Position numbers and translations under genes: made by a program. Below, one piece after another: positions 25,066-33,498 of a stretch of 64,000 nucleotides of DNA. The notes under the pieces were generated by a model that saw only the letters and a list, made by a program, of their open reading frames with translations, was not told the origin of the DNA and ran no database searches. Location: NCBI RefSeq assembly GCF_900116015.1, contig NZ_FOYH01000006.1:186001-250000 (forward strand), written 5' to 3'. Origin of the DNA: Enterobacter sp. kpr-6 (lineage in GTDB: Bacteria > Pseudomonadota > Gammaproteobacteria > Enterobacterales > Enterobacteriaceae). How positions within the stretch are numbered: position 1 is the stretch's first letter; each line of letters begins with the position of its first letter.

Positions 25066-26754
25066 ATGAGATATATCAAAGCGATGTCGCAGCAATGGCT
25101 GAGTTTTCTGCTGTCGCTGTACATTGGTCTGTTTATGAATAGCGCAGTTTTTATTCGTCGGTTTGATGGATATGCGCAAGATTTCACCATCCTGAAAGGC
25201 ATTTCTGCGGTTGTTGAACTGGTCGGGACCGTGCTGGTCACCTTCTTCTTACTTCGTATTCTTTCGCTGTTTGGCCGACGTACCTGGCGCGTGCTCACCT
25301 CTCTGGTTGTGCTCTTTTCCGCCGGGGCCAGCTATTACATGACGTTTTTGAACGTGGTGATCGGCTACGGCATTATTGCCTCCGTAATGACCACCGACAT
25401 CGACCTGTCCAAAGAAGTGGTCGGGCTGCACTTTATTATCTGGCTGGTGTGCGTCAGCGCCATTCCGCTGATTTTAATCTGGAGTAACCGGAGCCGTTAC
25501 ACACTGTGGCGTCAGCTACGCACGCCGGGCATCCGCACGCGCAGCGCGCTGGTGGTGCTGATGGCCGGTCTGCTGGTGTGGGGACCGATTCGCCTGCTGG
25601 AGCTTCAGCAAAAAAATGTCGAGCGCACCAGCGGTGTCGATATGCCGAGCTATGGCGGGGTTGTCGCCAACTCCTACCTGCCGTCTAACTGGCTGTCGGC
25701 GTTAGGCCTGTACGCCTGGGCGCAGGTGGATGAGTCCTCCGATAAATCGCTGATTAACCCGGCGACCAAATATTCTTACGTCGCGCCTGGCGATCTCGAT
25801 GACACCTACGTGGTGTTTATCATCGGCGAAACCACGCGCTGGGATCATATGGGTCTGCTCGGCTATGAGCGCAATACCACGCCGCTGCTGTCCCAGGAGA
25901 AAAACCTGGTCGCCTTCCGCGGCACCTCCTGTGATACCGCCACCAAGCTCTCGCTGCGCTGTATGTTTGTGCGTGAGGGCGGGGCGGATGAAAATCCGCA
26001 GCGTACCTTAAAAGAACAGAACGTCTTTGCCGTACTGAAACAGCTTGGCTTCTCAAGCGACCTGTACGCTATGCAGAGCGAAATGTGGTTCTACAGCAAC
26101 ACCATGGCGGACAACATCGCCTACCGCGAGCAGATCGGCGCTGAGCCGCGCAACCGGGGTAAGAGCGTGGATGACGCGCTGCTGTTAGATGAAATGAAGG
26201 GATCGCTGGCCAACAATACCGACGGCAAGCACCTGATCATTTTCCACACCAAAGGCTCGCACTTTAACTACACCCAGCGCTATCCGCGTAGCTTTGCGCA
26301 GTGGACGCCGGAGTGTCAGGACGTGGATGATAAATGCACGAAAGAGGAGATGATCAACTCGTTTGATAACTCCGTGACCTACGTGGATTACTTCATCAAA
26401 AACGTGATTGATCAGGTGCGTGATAAGAAGGCGATTGTTTTCTACGCCGCCGACCATGGTGAGTCGATCAACGAGTATGAGCACCTGCACGGCACGCCGC
26501 GTAAAATGGCTCCGCCAGAGCAGTTCCGCGTACCGATGATGGTATGGATGTCGGATAAATATCTGGAGAACCCGGATAAAGCGAAGATGTTCGCGCATCT
26601 CAAGCAGCAGGCCGACATCAAAGTGCCACGCCGCCATGTGGAACTGTACGACACCATTATGGGTTGCCTGGGTTATACCTCACCAGACGGTGGGATTAAC
26701 GAGAACAACAACTGGTGTCATATCCCGGACAGCGCGCAGACTGCCGCGAAATAA
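25066..26754 (+). CDS. eptB: Kdo2-lipid A phosphoethanolamine 7''-transferase
   Basis: A 562-residue inner-membrane enzyme that adds phosphoethanolamine to the outer Kdo of lipopolysaccharide. Five N-terminal transmembrane segments (about residues 10-180) are followed by a periplasmic sulfatase-like domain. Metal and nucleophile motifs are visible: Glu255 in FIIGETTRWDHMG, the threonine of CDTATKLSLRCMF (291-293), and YAADHGESINEYEHLHGTP. The start at 25066 (MRYIKAM) aligns with E. coli EptB; an in-frame ATG at 25033 would add 11 residues. In E. coli it is controlled by sigma-E and the sRNA MgrR; I did not identify those signals here. A terminator follows. Confidence 0.95.
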   Translation: MRYIKAMSQQWLSFLLSLYIGLFMNSAVFIRRFDGYAQDFTILKGISAVVELVGTVLVTFFLLRILSLFGRRTWRVLTSLVVLFSAGASYYMTFLNVVIGYGIIASVMTTDIDLSKEVVGLHFIIWLVCVSAIPLILIWSNRSRYTLWRQLRTPGIRTRSALVVLMAGLLVWGPIRLLELQQKNVERTSGVDMPSYGGVVANSYLPSNWLSALGLYAWAQVDESSDKSLINPATKYSYVAPGDLDDTYVVFIIGETTRWDHMGLLGYERNTTPLLSQEKNLVAFRGTSCDTATKLSLRCMFVREGGADENPQRTLKEQNVFAVLKQLGFSSDLYAMQSEMWFYSNTMADNIAYREQIGAEPRNRGKSVDDALLLDEMKGSLANNTDGKHLIIFHTKGSHFNYTQRYPRSFAQWTPECQDVDDKCTKEEMINSFDNSVTYVDYFIKNVIDQVRDKKAIVFYAADHGESINEYEHLHGTPRKMAPPEQFRVPMMVWMSDKYLENPDKAKMFAHLKQQADIKVPRRHVELYDTIMGCLGYTSPDGGINENNNWCHIPDSAQTAAK

Positions 26755-26770
26755 CCGGACTGACGAGAAA

Positions 26771-26799
26771 AAGCTCATGCATGGCATGGGCTTTTTTTT
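26771..26799 (+). terminator. Rho-independent terminator of eptB
   Basis: AAGCTCATGC / GCATGGGCTT (one G-T pair) with an ATG loop is followed by eight T residues, starting 17 bases after the eptB stop. Confidence 0.9.
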
Positions 26800-26920
26800 G
26801 CCAAAAAATCGCAGATTACTATTTATTAATTTTATATATTGCCGGGAAGCAATATGAATTCAATATAAAAGGCACTCTTAATTATTTGTTTTATTAATGT
26901 GTAAACCCAGTTGTTTTTTG

Positions 26921-26949
26921 TTGACTTGTATTTTCTTTAAACAAATATT
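26921..26949 (+). promoter_or_regulatory. Candidate promoter of the fimbrial operon in an AT-rich gap
   Basis: The gap 26800-27064 is strikingly AT-rich compared with its surroundings, as is common upstream of fimbrial operons silenced by H-NS. TTGACT (26921-26926) and AATATT (26944-26949) are separated by 17 bases. No invertible repeat pair or adjacent recombinase was seen, so phase variation by inversion is not supported. Confidence 0.35.
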
Positions 26950-27064
26950 TCACTTTAACTAAATATCATTTTTACATCGCCCCCCTATAATTCCCCTCCC
27001 CACTGGATACAGTTAAATAAAATTTAAATGTATTGATTAATTAAACGAATAAATGGAGTTAATT

Positions 27065-27589
27065 GTGAAAAAAATAATTGCTGCAGTTTCATCGCTTACC
27101 CTTCTTTCCGCGTCTGCATTTGCGGCGGCACCGGGTGATGGTACGGTGAAATTTACAGGGGAAATTGTGGACGCCCCTTGCGCAATTTCCACCGATTCTC
27201 AGTATCAGGAAGTGGTGCTCGGCCAGGTTGCGAAGACCGTTTTCAAAGCGGTGGGCGATAAATCCCCGTCAAAAGAATTCAAAATTAAGCTGGAAGGCTG
27301 CGACATTTCAGACAAAAACAAAGTGAGCGTCAGCTTCAGCGGTATGGGCGATGCGACTAAGCCAGACATGCTGGCCCTGACCAACGAAGTCGGCGCGGCA
27401 ACAGGCGTGGCGATCAGCATTTATGATAACGCCAACAAGTCTGTCGTACTGAACACCGGCAAATCCACCAATACTCTGGCCGCCGGTCAGACGGTTCTCT
27501 ACTACTCTGCCAATTATGTTGCGACCAAAGACGCCGTGACCACGGGCTACGGTAACGCATCCGTCGATTTTAACGTGACTTACGAATAA
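27065..27589 (+). CDS. Major fimbrial subunit (type 1-like pilin)
   Basis: A 174-residue pilin. A signal peptide (KKIIAAVSSLTLLSASAFA) is cut before APGDGTVKFTGEIVDAPC. The two pilin cysteines (VDAPCAIST and LEGCDIS) and the C-terminal strand NASVDFNVTYE, used for donor-strand exchange, are present. The GTG at 27065 is chosen: GGAG lies 6 bases upstream, and an ATG at 27053 would have its own start codon inside that ribosome site. It is the first gene of a five-gene operon. The gap to the chaperone is 83 bases, large enough for differential expression of the pilin. Confidence 0.87.
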   Translation: MKKIIAAVSSLTLLSASAFAAAPGDGTVKFTGEIVDAPCAISTDSQYQEVVLGQVAKTVFKAVGDKSPSKEFKIKLEGCDISDKNKVSVSFSGMGDATKPDMLALTNEVGAATGVAISIYDNANKSVVLNTGKSTNTLAAGQTVLYYSANYVATKDAVTTGYGNASVDFNVTYE

Positions 27590-27672
27590 TCATTTCTGCA
27601 TAAGACAGGACAGGATGACGATGGCAGCAACGTTCTGCTGCCATTTATCCATGGATACTCAGGGAGAGAGGG

Positions 27673-28368
27673 ATGGATCGTTCAGGTTTCGCTTCATGCG
27701 TGGCCCTGTCGCTGGCGCTGTTTGCCCAGCACAGTTTTGCGGGCGGCGTGGCATTAAGTCATACGCGCGTCATTTATGACGGCAGTAAAAGAGAAGCGTC
27801 TTTAACTGTCAGCAATAAAAACACCACCGAAGAATATTTGATCCAGTCATGGATCGATGATGATAAAGGCAATAAAAAAACGCCTTTTATCATTACGCCA
27901 CCGTTATTTAAACTCAACGCCAATAAAAATAATGTCCTGCGTATTGTGAATACTTCAAATTCATTACCTCAGGATCGTGAATCTGTTTACTGGGTTAACG
28001 TGAAAGCGATTCCTTCGAAAAGCGAAGGGGCGTCTAACAATACGTTGCAGATTGCCGTGCGCACGCGGCTGAAATTATTTTATCGCCCTGAAGGTCTGAA
28101 AGGCCGCAGCATGGACGGCTGGAATCAATTACGTTTTTCGCGGGCCGGGGGGAATCAAATTAAAGTCGATAATCCCTCTGCATTTAATCTCACCTTTAAC
28201 AAATTTTCTGCGAATGGCCATGACGTTGAGAAAACCGGGATGGTGCCAGCCAAAGGGTCACTGACTATCACGTTGCCTGCCGGGACGGGGAATGTCAGCG
28301 AAGTCAAATACAACATTATTAATGACTTCGGCACGTCCGGGGACATGATGACGCAGCACGTAAATTAA
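27673..28368 (+). CDS. Periplasmic fimbrial chaperone (FimC/PapD family)
   Basis: A 231-residue PapD-like chaperone with two immunoglobulin-like domains and a signal peptide ending at about SFAGG. The subunit-anchoring basic residues lie in LSHTRVIYDGSKREASLTVSN and AVRTRLKLFYRPEGL. The G1 donor strand follows ESVYWVNVKAIPS. A GGGAGAGAGGG site precedes the ATG. It stabilises the pilins and delivers them to the usher encoded next. Confidence 0.92.
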   Translation: MDRSGFASCVALSLALFAQHSFAGGVALSHTRVIYDGSKREASLTVSNKNTTEEYLIQSWIDDDKGNKKTPFIITPPLFKLNANKNNVLRIVNTSNSLPQDRESVYWVNVKAIPSKSEGASNNTLQIAVRTRLKLFYRPEGLKGRSMDGWNQLRFSRAGGNQIKVDNPSAFNLTFNKFSANGHDVEKTGMVPAKGSLTITLPAGTGNVSEVKYNIINDFGTSGDMMTQHVN

Positions 28369-28390
28369 GCGTGTCTAAGGGTTCTTTTTT

Positions 28391-30919
28391 ATGTCATGGT
28401 CACATTTCACGCGGATAAAAACCCCTCACTGTTTCCCCCTGACGGCGCTGGCGTTGCTGGTGGCCGGGGCGCTGCCCGCGCAGGCCGGGAAATTTAATCC
28501 GCGCTTTCTGGAAGACGTGCCGGGAATCGACCAGCATGTTGATCTCTCTGTTTATGAGACAAATAAAGCCGATCAGTTGCCGGGCAAATATCGCGTAGCG
28601 GTCGTGGTAAACGACACGAAAATGGCTCCCCGCACGCTGGAATTTAAAGCCGCCACGGAAAGCCAGCGCGCAAAACTGGGCGAAGCGCTGATCCCCTGTT
28701 TAAGCCCCGTGCAGCTCGCCGAAATGGGCGTGCGGGTTGAGAATTTCCCGGCGTTGAAAATGGCCCCGCCGGAAGCCTGCGTCGCCTTCGACGAGATTAT
28801 CCCTCAGGCGGCAAGCCACTTCGATTTTGCTGAACAAACGCTGGTGATGAGTTTTCCACAGGCGGCGATGAACCAGACCGCGCGCGGAACCGTGTCCGAA
28901 TCCCTCTGGGATGAAGGCATCAATGCGTTAATGGTGGATTACAACTTCTCCGGCAGCCATTCCACCTACGACGATCCGGAAAACAACACCAACGACACCA
29001 GCGACAGCTATTACCTCAATATGCGTAGCGGGATAAATCTGGGCGCATGGCGTTTGCGTAATTACAGCACCTGGAGCAAAAACGAGGGCGATCAGCACTG
29101 GGATAACCTTGGTACGTCGTTAAGCCGGGTCATCATCCCGCTGAAATCACAGTTCACCCTGGGCGACACCTCCACTTCCGGCGAGATTTTCGACAGCGTG
29201 CAAATACGCGGCGCGCAGCTCTCCTCCGATGAAGAAATGTTGCCTGACAGCCAGCGAGGATTTGCGCCGGTCGTGCGCGGCATCGCCAAAAGCAATGCTG
29301 AGGTGATCATCAAACAGAATGGCTACGTGATTTACCGCAGCTTTGTGCAGCCTGGCGCATTTGAAATCAGCGACCTCTATCCGACCTCAAGCAGCGGCGA
29401 TCTCACCGTCACCATAAAAGAAGCCGACGGCAGCGAGCAGACGTTTACGCAACCTTTCTCCTCCGTTGCGCTGTTTCAGCGTGAAGGCCATTTGAAATAC
29501 AGCCTGTCGGCGGGGGAGTATCGCGCCGGTAATTATGACAGTGCCAGGCCGAAGTTCGCCCAGCTTGAGGCGCTATACGGTTTGCCGCTGGGCTTTACCC
29601 TCTACGGCGGCTCTGTTTTTGCCGATGATTACCAGGCGCTGGCGGCGGGGCTGGGTAAAAACTTTGGTTATATTGGCGCGGTGTCGCTGGATGTCACCCA
29701 GGCAAACAGTACGCTTGCGCACGGTGAAAAAGCGGAAGGCCAGTCTTATCGCTTCCTCTATTCCAAAACCTTTAACAGCGGCACGGATTTTCGTCTGGCG
29801 GGCTACCGTTACTCAACCGAAGGGTACTACTCCTTCCGCGAGGCCACCGACGTGCGTAGCGAGGCGGACAGCACTTACGACCGCTACCACAAACGCAGCC
29901 AGATGCAGGCGAACGTCACGCAGCAACTGGGCAGCTATGGCTCGGTTTATTTCAGCGCGAACCAGCAGGAATACTGGGGCGATGAAGGCAAACAGCGCTC
30001 GGTGAACGCCGGGTATAACGGACGGATTGGCCGGGTGAGTTACAGCATCGCTTATACCTGGACCAAAAGCCCGGAATGGGATGAAAGCGATCGCCTCTGG
30101 TCGTTCTCATTATCTGTTCCGCTTGGGCGCGTCTGGAGTAACTACCATTTGACTACCGACCAGCGAGGACGGACCTCACAACAGGTCGGCGTGAGTGGCT
30201 CGGCGCTGGAGGACCGCAATTTAAGCTACAGCGTGCAAGAGGGCTACGCGAGCAACGGCACCGGAAACAGCGGTAACGTCAATCTCGACTATCAGGGCGG
30301 CGTGGGGAACGTCAATCTGGGCTACAACTACAGCCGCAACAGCCAGCAGGTGAACTACGGACTGAGCGGCGGGCTGGTTGCCCACAGCGAAGGGATAACC
30401 CTCGCCCAGCCATTAGGTGAATCCATCGCCATCATTTCCGCGCCCGGTGCCCGCGGTGCGCATGTCATGAATAACAGCGGGGTGGAAGTGGACTGGATGG
30501 GCAACGCGGTGTCGCCTTATCTCAGCCCCTACCGTGAAAACGAAATCGCGTTGCGCAGCGACAGCTTAAACAACAAGGTCGATCTCGACACGGCCTCCGT
30601 CAGCGTTGTGCCCACGCGTGGCGCGATTGTGCGGGCGCGTTTTGATACCCGCGTCGGTTATCGCGTGTTAATGACCCTTCAGCAGGCAAATGGTAACGCG
30701 GTGCCTTTCGGCGCGACGGCGACGTTAATGGAGTCGAAGAAAGAAGTGAGCAGCATCGTCGGGGAAGATGGTCAGTTATATATCAGCGGGATGCCGGATA
30801 AAGGCGATTTGCAGGTGAGCTGGGGGAAAGCGCAGGCGCAGCAGTGCCGCGTGACGTTCACGCTACCACCACAACAGGACAATATCGGTGTCGTTATCGC
30901 CAGTGCGACGTGCCGGTAA
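28391..30919 (+). CDS. Outer-membrane fimbrial usher (FimD/PapC family)
   Basis: An 842-residue usher. After a long signal (cut near AQAGKFNPRFLED) come the N-terminal chaperone-binding domain (FLEDVPGIDQHVDLSVYETN), a 24-strand barrel with an interrupting plug (about residues 240-330; PVVRGIAKSNAEVIIKQNGYVIYRSFV) and two C-terminal periplasmic domains (VPFGATATLMESKKEVSSIVGEDGQLYISGMP). Four conserved cysteines are present. It is intact at full family length. A 22-base gap separates it from the chaperone. Confidence 0.95.
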   Translation: MSWSHFTRIKTPHCFPLTALALLVAGALPAQAGKFNPRFLEDVPGIDQHVDLSVYETNKADQLPGKYRVAVVVNDTKMAPRTLEFKAATESQRAKLGEALIPCLSPVQLAEMGVRVENFPALKMAPPEACVAFDEIIPQAASHFDFAEQTLVMSFPQAAMNQTARGTVSESLWDEGINALMVDYNFSGSHSTYDDPENNTNDTSDSYYLNMRSGINLGAWRLRNYSTWSKNEGDQHWDNLGTSLSRVIIPLKSQFTLGDTSTSGEIFDSVQIRGAQLSSDEEMLPDSQRGFAPVVRGIAKSNAEVIIKQNGYVIYRSFVQPGAFEISDLYPTSSSGDLTVTIKEADGSEQTFTQPFSSVALFQREGHLKYSLSAGEYRAGNYDSARPKFAQLEALYGLPLGFTLYGGSVFADDYQALAAGLGKNFGYIGAVSLDVTQANSTLAHGEKAEGQSYRFLYSKTFNSGTDFRLAGYRYSTEGYYSFREATDVRSEADSTYDRYHKRSQMQANVTQQLGSYGSVYFSANQQEYWGDEGKQRSVNAGYNGRIGRVSYSIAYTWTKSPEWDESDRLWSFSLSVPLGRVWSNYHLTTDQRGRTSQQVGVSGSALEDRNLSYSVQEGYASNGTGNSGNVNLDYQGGVGNVNLGYNYSRNSQQVNYGLSGGLVAHSEGITLAQPLGESIAIISAPGARGAHVMNNSGVEVDWMGNAVSPYLSPYRENEIALRSDSLNNKVDLDTASVSVVPTRGAIVRARFDTRVGYRVLMTLQQANGNAVPFGATATLMESKKEVSSIVGEDGQLYISGMPDKGDLQVSWGKAQAQQCRVTFTLPPQQDNIGVVIASATCR

Positions 30920-30936
30920 CAGGGAAGGAAAAACGG

Positions 30937-31995
30937 ATGTTTAAAAAACGTATCGTGATTGCAGGTGTGCTGGGGGCGGGGCTGTTTTCCGCGCAGGCAC
31001 TGGCAAACGGCTGGGGGCCTTGCGAGACAATAGGCGGTACCCATAGCTTTAATGTCACCCTGGAAAAGCAGTTGAGCAATCCATCTCAAAACAGCGCGGG
31101 TACCACCGTTACAGATTTCGCAGACTGGAACCTCGGCGGGAACTATTATCACGCTACCTGTCAGTGCCCTGATGATACCAGCCAGACTGCTTACACGTAT
31201 TTTAAAGCGGTATCGCCCATTAGGGATGTTATTGATGTGTCGGGAATTCAGTACTACAAGGTTAACGATAATATTGCCTTTGCCGCACAGGTAAGACTGG
31301 CAGGCAACAGACCAAGATACATTAATGTTCCCTTTGAAGACGAATCGAATGGGGCACGCGACAGAGGAGGCTGCAAAGGCAATGAGAGTGCAAACTGGGG
31401 TTCTGGCTCGGTAGGGAAATTGTCTCTGTATATTGTGCGACCTTTCGTGGGGGAAACGGATATTCCCAATACCCAACTGGTAGATGTCTACGCCACCATG
31501 TCGGCGGGGAGTTATAGTCAACCCGTCACCTCGGTTTATATCAGTGGTCGCGTGACTGTCAGTCAGAGTTGCGCCCTGGACAGCGGCAACCTGGAAATTG
31601 ATCTTGGTGAATACGCAAGCAGTGATTTCAAAGATCGTAAAGGTGCGAAGCCAGACGGCGTGACGGTCTATACCAAAGAACTCCAGTTCAAGTGCGCCAA
31701 TGTTTCAGACGGTATAAAAGTTTTCCTGCGTATCGAAGGCAAAGCAAACGACAACGATCCGAATGCCATTGATGTCGGCAGCCCGGACGTGGGGGTTATC
31801 GTTGAAAGCGCCCAGGGGATATTAATTCCGAATGACGCCAGTTCAATGCAGGAAATGGCCGTATCGCCGCTCGTTGACGATATACACCGCGTCGCAAAAA
31901 CCAAAATCAGCGCTTACCCCATCAGCACTACCGGCGCACTGCCTGCCGGGGGTAATTATGAAGGCGTGGCGACCCTGCGTGTGGAAGTGGAGTAA
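30937..31995 (+). CDS. Fimbrial tip adhesin
   Basis: A 352-residue two-domain fimbrial protein. A signal peptide (MFKKRIVIAGVLGAGLFSAQALA) is followed by a non-pilin N-terminal domain (about residues 25-195) rich in Cys, Trp and Tyr (WGPCETIGG, YYHATCQCPDD, DRGGCKGN), then a pilin domain (about 200-352) ending in the donor-strand motif GVATLRVEVE. That architecture is typical of tip adhesins; the receptor is unknown. The start at 30937 follows AGGGAAGGAAAAACGG; longer in-frame starts lie inside the usher gene. Confidence 0.82.
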   Translation: MFKKRIVIAGVLGAGLFSAQALANGWGPCETIGGTHSFNVTLEKQLSNPSQNSAGTTVTDFADWNLGGNYYHATCQCPDDTSQTAYTYFKAVSPIRDVIDVSGIQYYKVNDNIAFAAQVRLAGNRPRYINVPFEDESNGARDRGGCKGNESANWGSGSVGKLSLYIVRPFVGETDIPNTQLVDVYATMSAGSYSQPVTSVYISGRVTVSQSCALDSGNLEIDLGEYASSDFKDRKGAKPDGVTVYTKELQFKCANVSDGIKVFLRIEGKANDNDPNAIDVGSPDVGVIVESAQGILIPNDASSMQEMAVSPLVDDIHRVAKTKISAYPISTTGALPAGGNYEGVATLRVEVE

Positions 31996-32000
31996 GCCGG

Positions 32001-32534
32001 ATGAAATGGATAAATGCTGTGATAGCGCCCTGTTTGCTGCTGGCGGCAGCATCGGCTACGGCGGCCAAGGATATTGGATCGGCCGGGGAACTGCGCTTTA
32101 GCTTAACCATCGCGGAAGGCACCTGTGAGCTGGACCAGGAGCTTATCGAGGTGGAGATGGGCCCCGTGGCGTTAAAGCGCCCGGTTGTCGTTGGCAGTGA
32201 ACTCAATCAGAAGAAATTTTCGATCGGGCTGAAAAACTGTTCTTACGCAACAAGCGCCTTGGTGACCATGGACGGGAGACCTGATAGTGACAATCCCGCT
32301 CTTTTCGCCCTGGAACCTGGCGGTGCTACCGGGATCGCTTTACAGATCAAAACAGATAGCACGTCGCCCGTGGTGCAAAAGCCCGTTGCAACGGACAGCA
32401 CGCCGGTATCGCATGTGGTCTGGTTTGATGGCTCAAACAGGCTGAATTATATCGCCAGCTACATGCCGGTCCGCGCCAATGCGACGCCAGGCGCGGCGAA
32501 CGCGATGGTGACGTTTAACATCCAGTACGAATAA
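32001..32534 (+). CDS. Minor fimbrial subunit
   Basis: A 177-residue pilin-like protein starting 5 bases after the adhesin stop. A signal peptide (cut near ATAAKDIG), paired cysteines ([16 protein letters not shown]) and the C-terminal [11 protein letters not shown] are those of a FimA/LpfE-type subunit. Being last in the operon after the adhesin suggests an adaptor or terminator pilin. The overall order (major pilin, chaperone, usher, adhesin, minor pilin) is that of lpfABCDE, but orthology was not tested. Confidence 0.85.
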   Translation: MKWINAVIAPCLLLAAASATAAKDIGSAGELRFSLTIAEGTCELDQELIEVEMGPVALKRPVVVGSELNQKKFSIGLKNCSYATSALVTMDGRPDSDNPALFALEPGGATGIALQIKTDSTSPVVQKPVATDSTPVSHVVWFDGSNRLNYIASYMPVRANATPGAANAMVTFNIQYE

Positions 32535-32599
32535 CATTCTGCCCGCAGAGCGTGCTGGCGAGTTTCTCGCCAGTCAAAAGGCTTTTTGATGTTAAGGGA

Positions 32600-32628
32600 T
32601 TGACGGTAAGCGTGGTGAGCAGTAAGAT
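32600..32628 (+). promoter_or_regulatory. tRNA-Pro promoter
   Basis: TTGACG (32600-32605) and TAAGAT (32623-32628) are spaced by 17 bases and followed by a GC-rich discriminator (GCGCCCCGC), the form of a growth-rate and stringently controlled stable-RNA promoter. The mature tRNA begins 13 bases after the -10 box. Confidence 0.8.
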
Positions 32629-32640
32629 GCGCCCCGCATT

Positions 32641-32717
<77 letters not shown>

Positions 32718-32722
32718 AATTT

Positions 32723-32751
32723 AAAACCCCGCTCAATGAGCGGGGTTTTTT
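32723..32751 (+). terminator. Terminator of the tRNA-Pro gene
   Basis: A CCCCGCTC / GAGCGGGG stem with an AAT loop is followed by six T residues, directly after the tRNA 3' end. Confidence 0.92.
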
Positions 32752-32754
32752 GCA

Positions 32755-32862
32755 TTTAAGCCTGTGAGGATAAGAACCTCCGGGGGCAGGAGGTTCGCCC
32801 CGAGCGAAGCGAGAGAGCGTTGCGCAGCAACGACCCGCAGGGCGAGCCACGCCGTGGCGAGT
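32755..32862 (+). other. Structured segment between the two copies of the tRNA-Pro tail
   Basis: About 108 bases containing three evident hairpins: GAACCTCC / GGAGGTTC (about 32774-32796), CGTTGC-GCA-GCAACG (about 32818-32832) and GCCAC-GCC-GTGGC (about 32846-32858). No open frame is supported. It reads like a non-coding spacer carried with a duplicated tRNA tail, comparable in design to the spacer repeats behind E. coli tyrT, though the sequence is not that one. Confidence 0.45.
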
Positions 32863-32919
32863 AATCCTCTGTCACCGACCAAATTTAAAACCCCGCTCAA
32901 TGAGTGGGGTTTTTTGCTT
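32863..32919 (+). repeat. Second copy of the tRNA-Pro 3' end and its terminator
   Basis: Bases 32863-32917 repeat 32699-32753 at an offset of 164 with only two differences (A32707 to G, C32741 to T). The repeated unit is the last 19 bases of the tRNA including CCA, the A/T linker and the whole terminator hairpin (CCCCGCTC/GAGTGGGG, T6). The 5' part of the tRNA is missing, so this copy is not a functional tRNA. A second terminator results. An attachment-site remnant or a tail duplication would both leave this pattern. Confidence 0.85.
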
Positions 32920-33470
32920 TCTGGGGCATTATCCGGTTTCAATCGCCGCTTTATACTTCACTCCGTTTCTTCACATATTTGTGACATATTCCATTGTATT
33001 TTTTTATACATATTTGAATCTTTTTTCGCGTTGCTTATGGATAACCTCAGCATTTTCACCTGTGCGTTTTAACGTTCGCGGTATTAATCGCTCAGATATT
33101 CAGCATTCCGTCAGAAATTTTTCATAATCTGCGCAAATGTTAATCACTGATTCATACAAAAAAAGCAGTTGTTTGTTCTGGTCGTGGGGTAGTAGCACAA
33201 ATTTCCCTGCTGAAAATAGTGGGCTGCACTTTTTTTAATCTTTGTTTGCCAATTCTCACCGTCGCTGTAAATCCCGGTTACCTGTATTGACGTTTTGACA
33301 TTCTGTTGACAGATTGTAGGGCATGAGGGGCATTTCACGGAGAATCTGCACTGCAACTCAGTCAACCTTGTGAAAGGATTCCCCATCTCTCATGACGCCT
33401 TCGGGCACAACCGACCAGACCGGTAAAAAATAAATAAAGGCCTGTCGGATATACCCACTGCAACGGGTAA
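32920..33470 (+). promoter_or_regulatory. dppA upstream region and long leader
   Basis: This stretch of over 500 bases has no supported gene. Two overlapping TTGACA hexamers occur at 33295-33300 and 33306-33311, about 190-200 bases before the dppA ATG. That agrees with the long (about 165-base) leader known for E. coli dppA, but a convincing -10 box is not evident. The leader has several short dyads and a T-rich stretch near 33230. Confidence 0.4.
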
Positions 33471-33492
33471 ACAACACATATCACATTGGAGC
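33471..33492 (+). promoter_or_regulatory. dppA ribosome site with probable GcvB target
   Basis: The CA-rich run ACAACACATATCACATTGG leads into GGAG (33488-33491), 7 bases before the ATG. In E. coli the sRNA GcvB represses dppA by pairing its GU-rich region with the matching CA-rich sequence at this position. The sequence is closely conserved, so the same control is expected; the gcvB gene is outside the window. Confidence 0.55.
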
Positions 33493-33498
33493 AGAATA

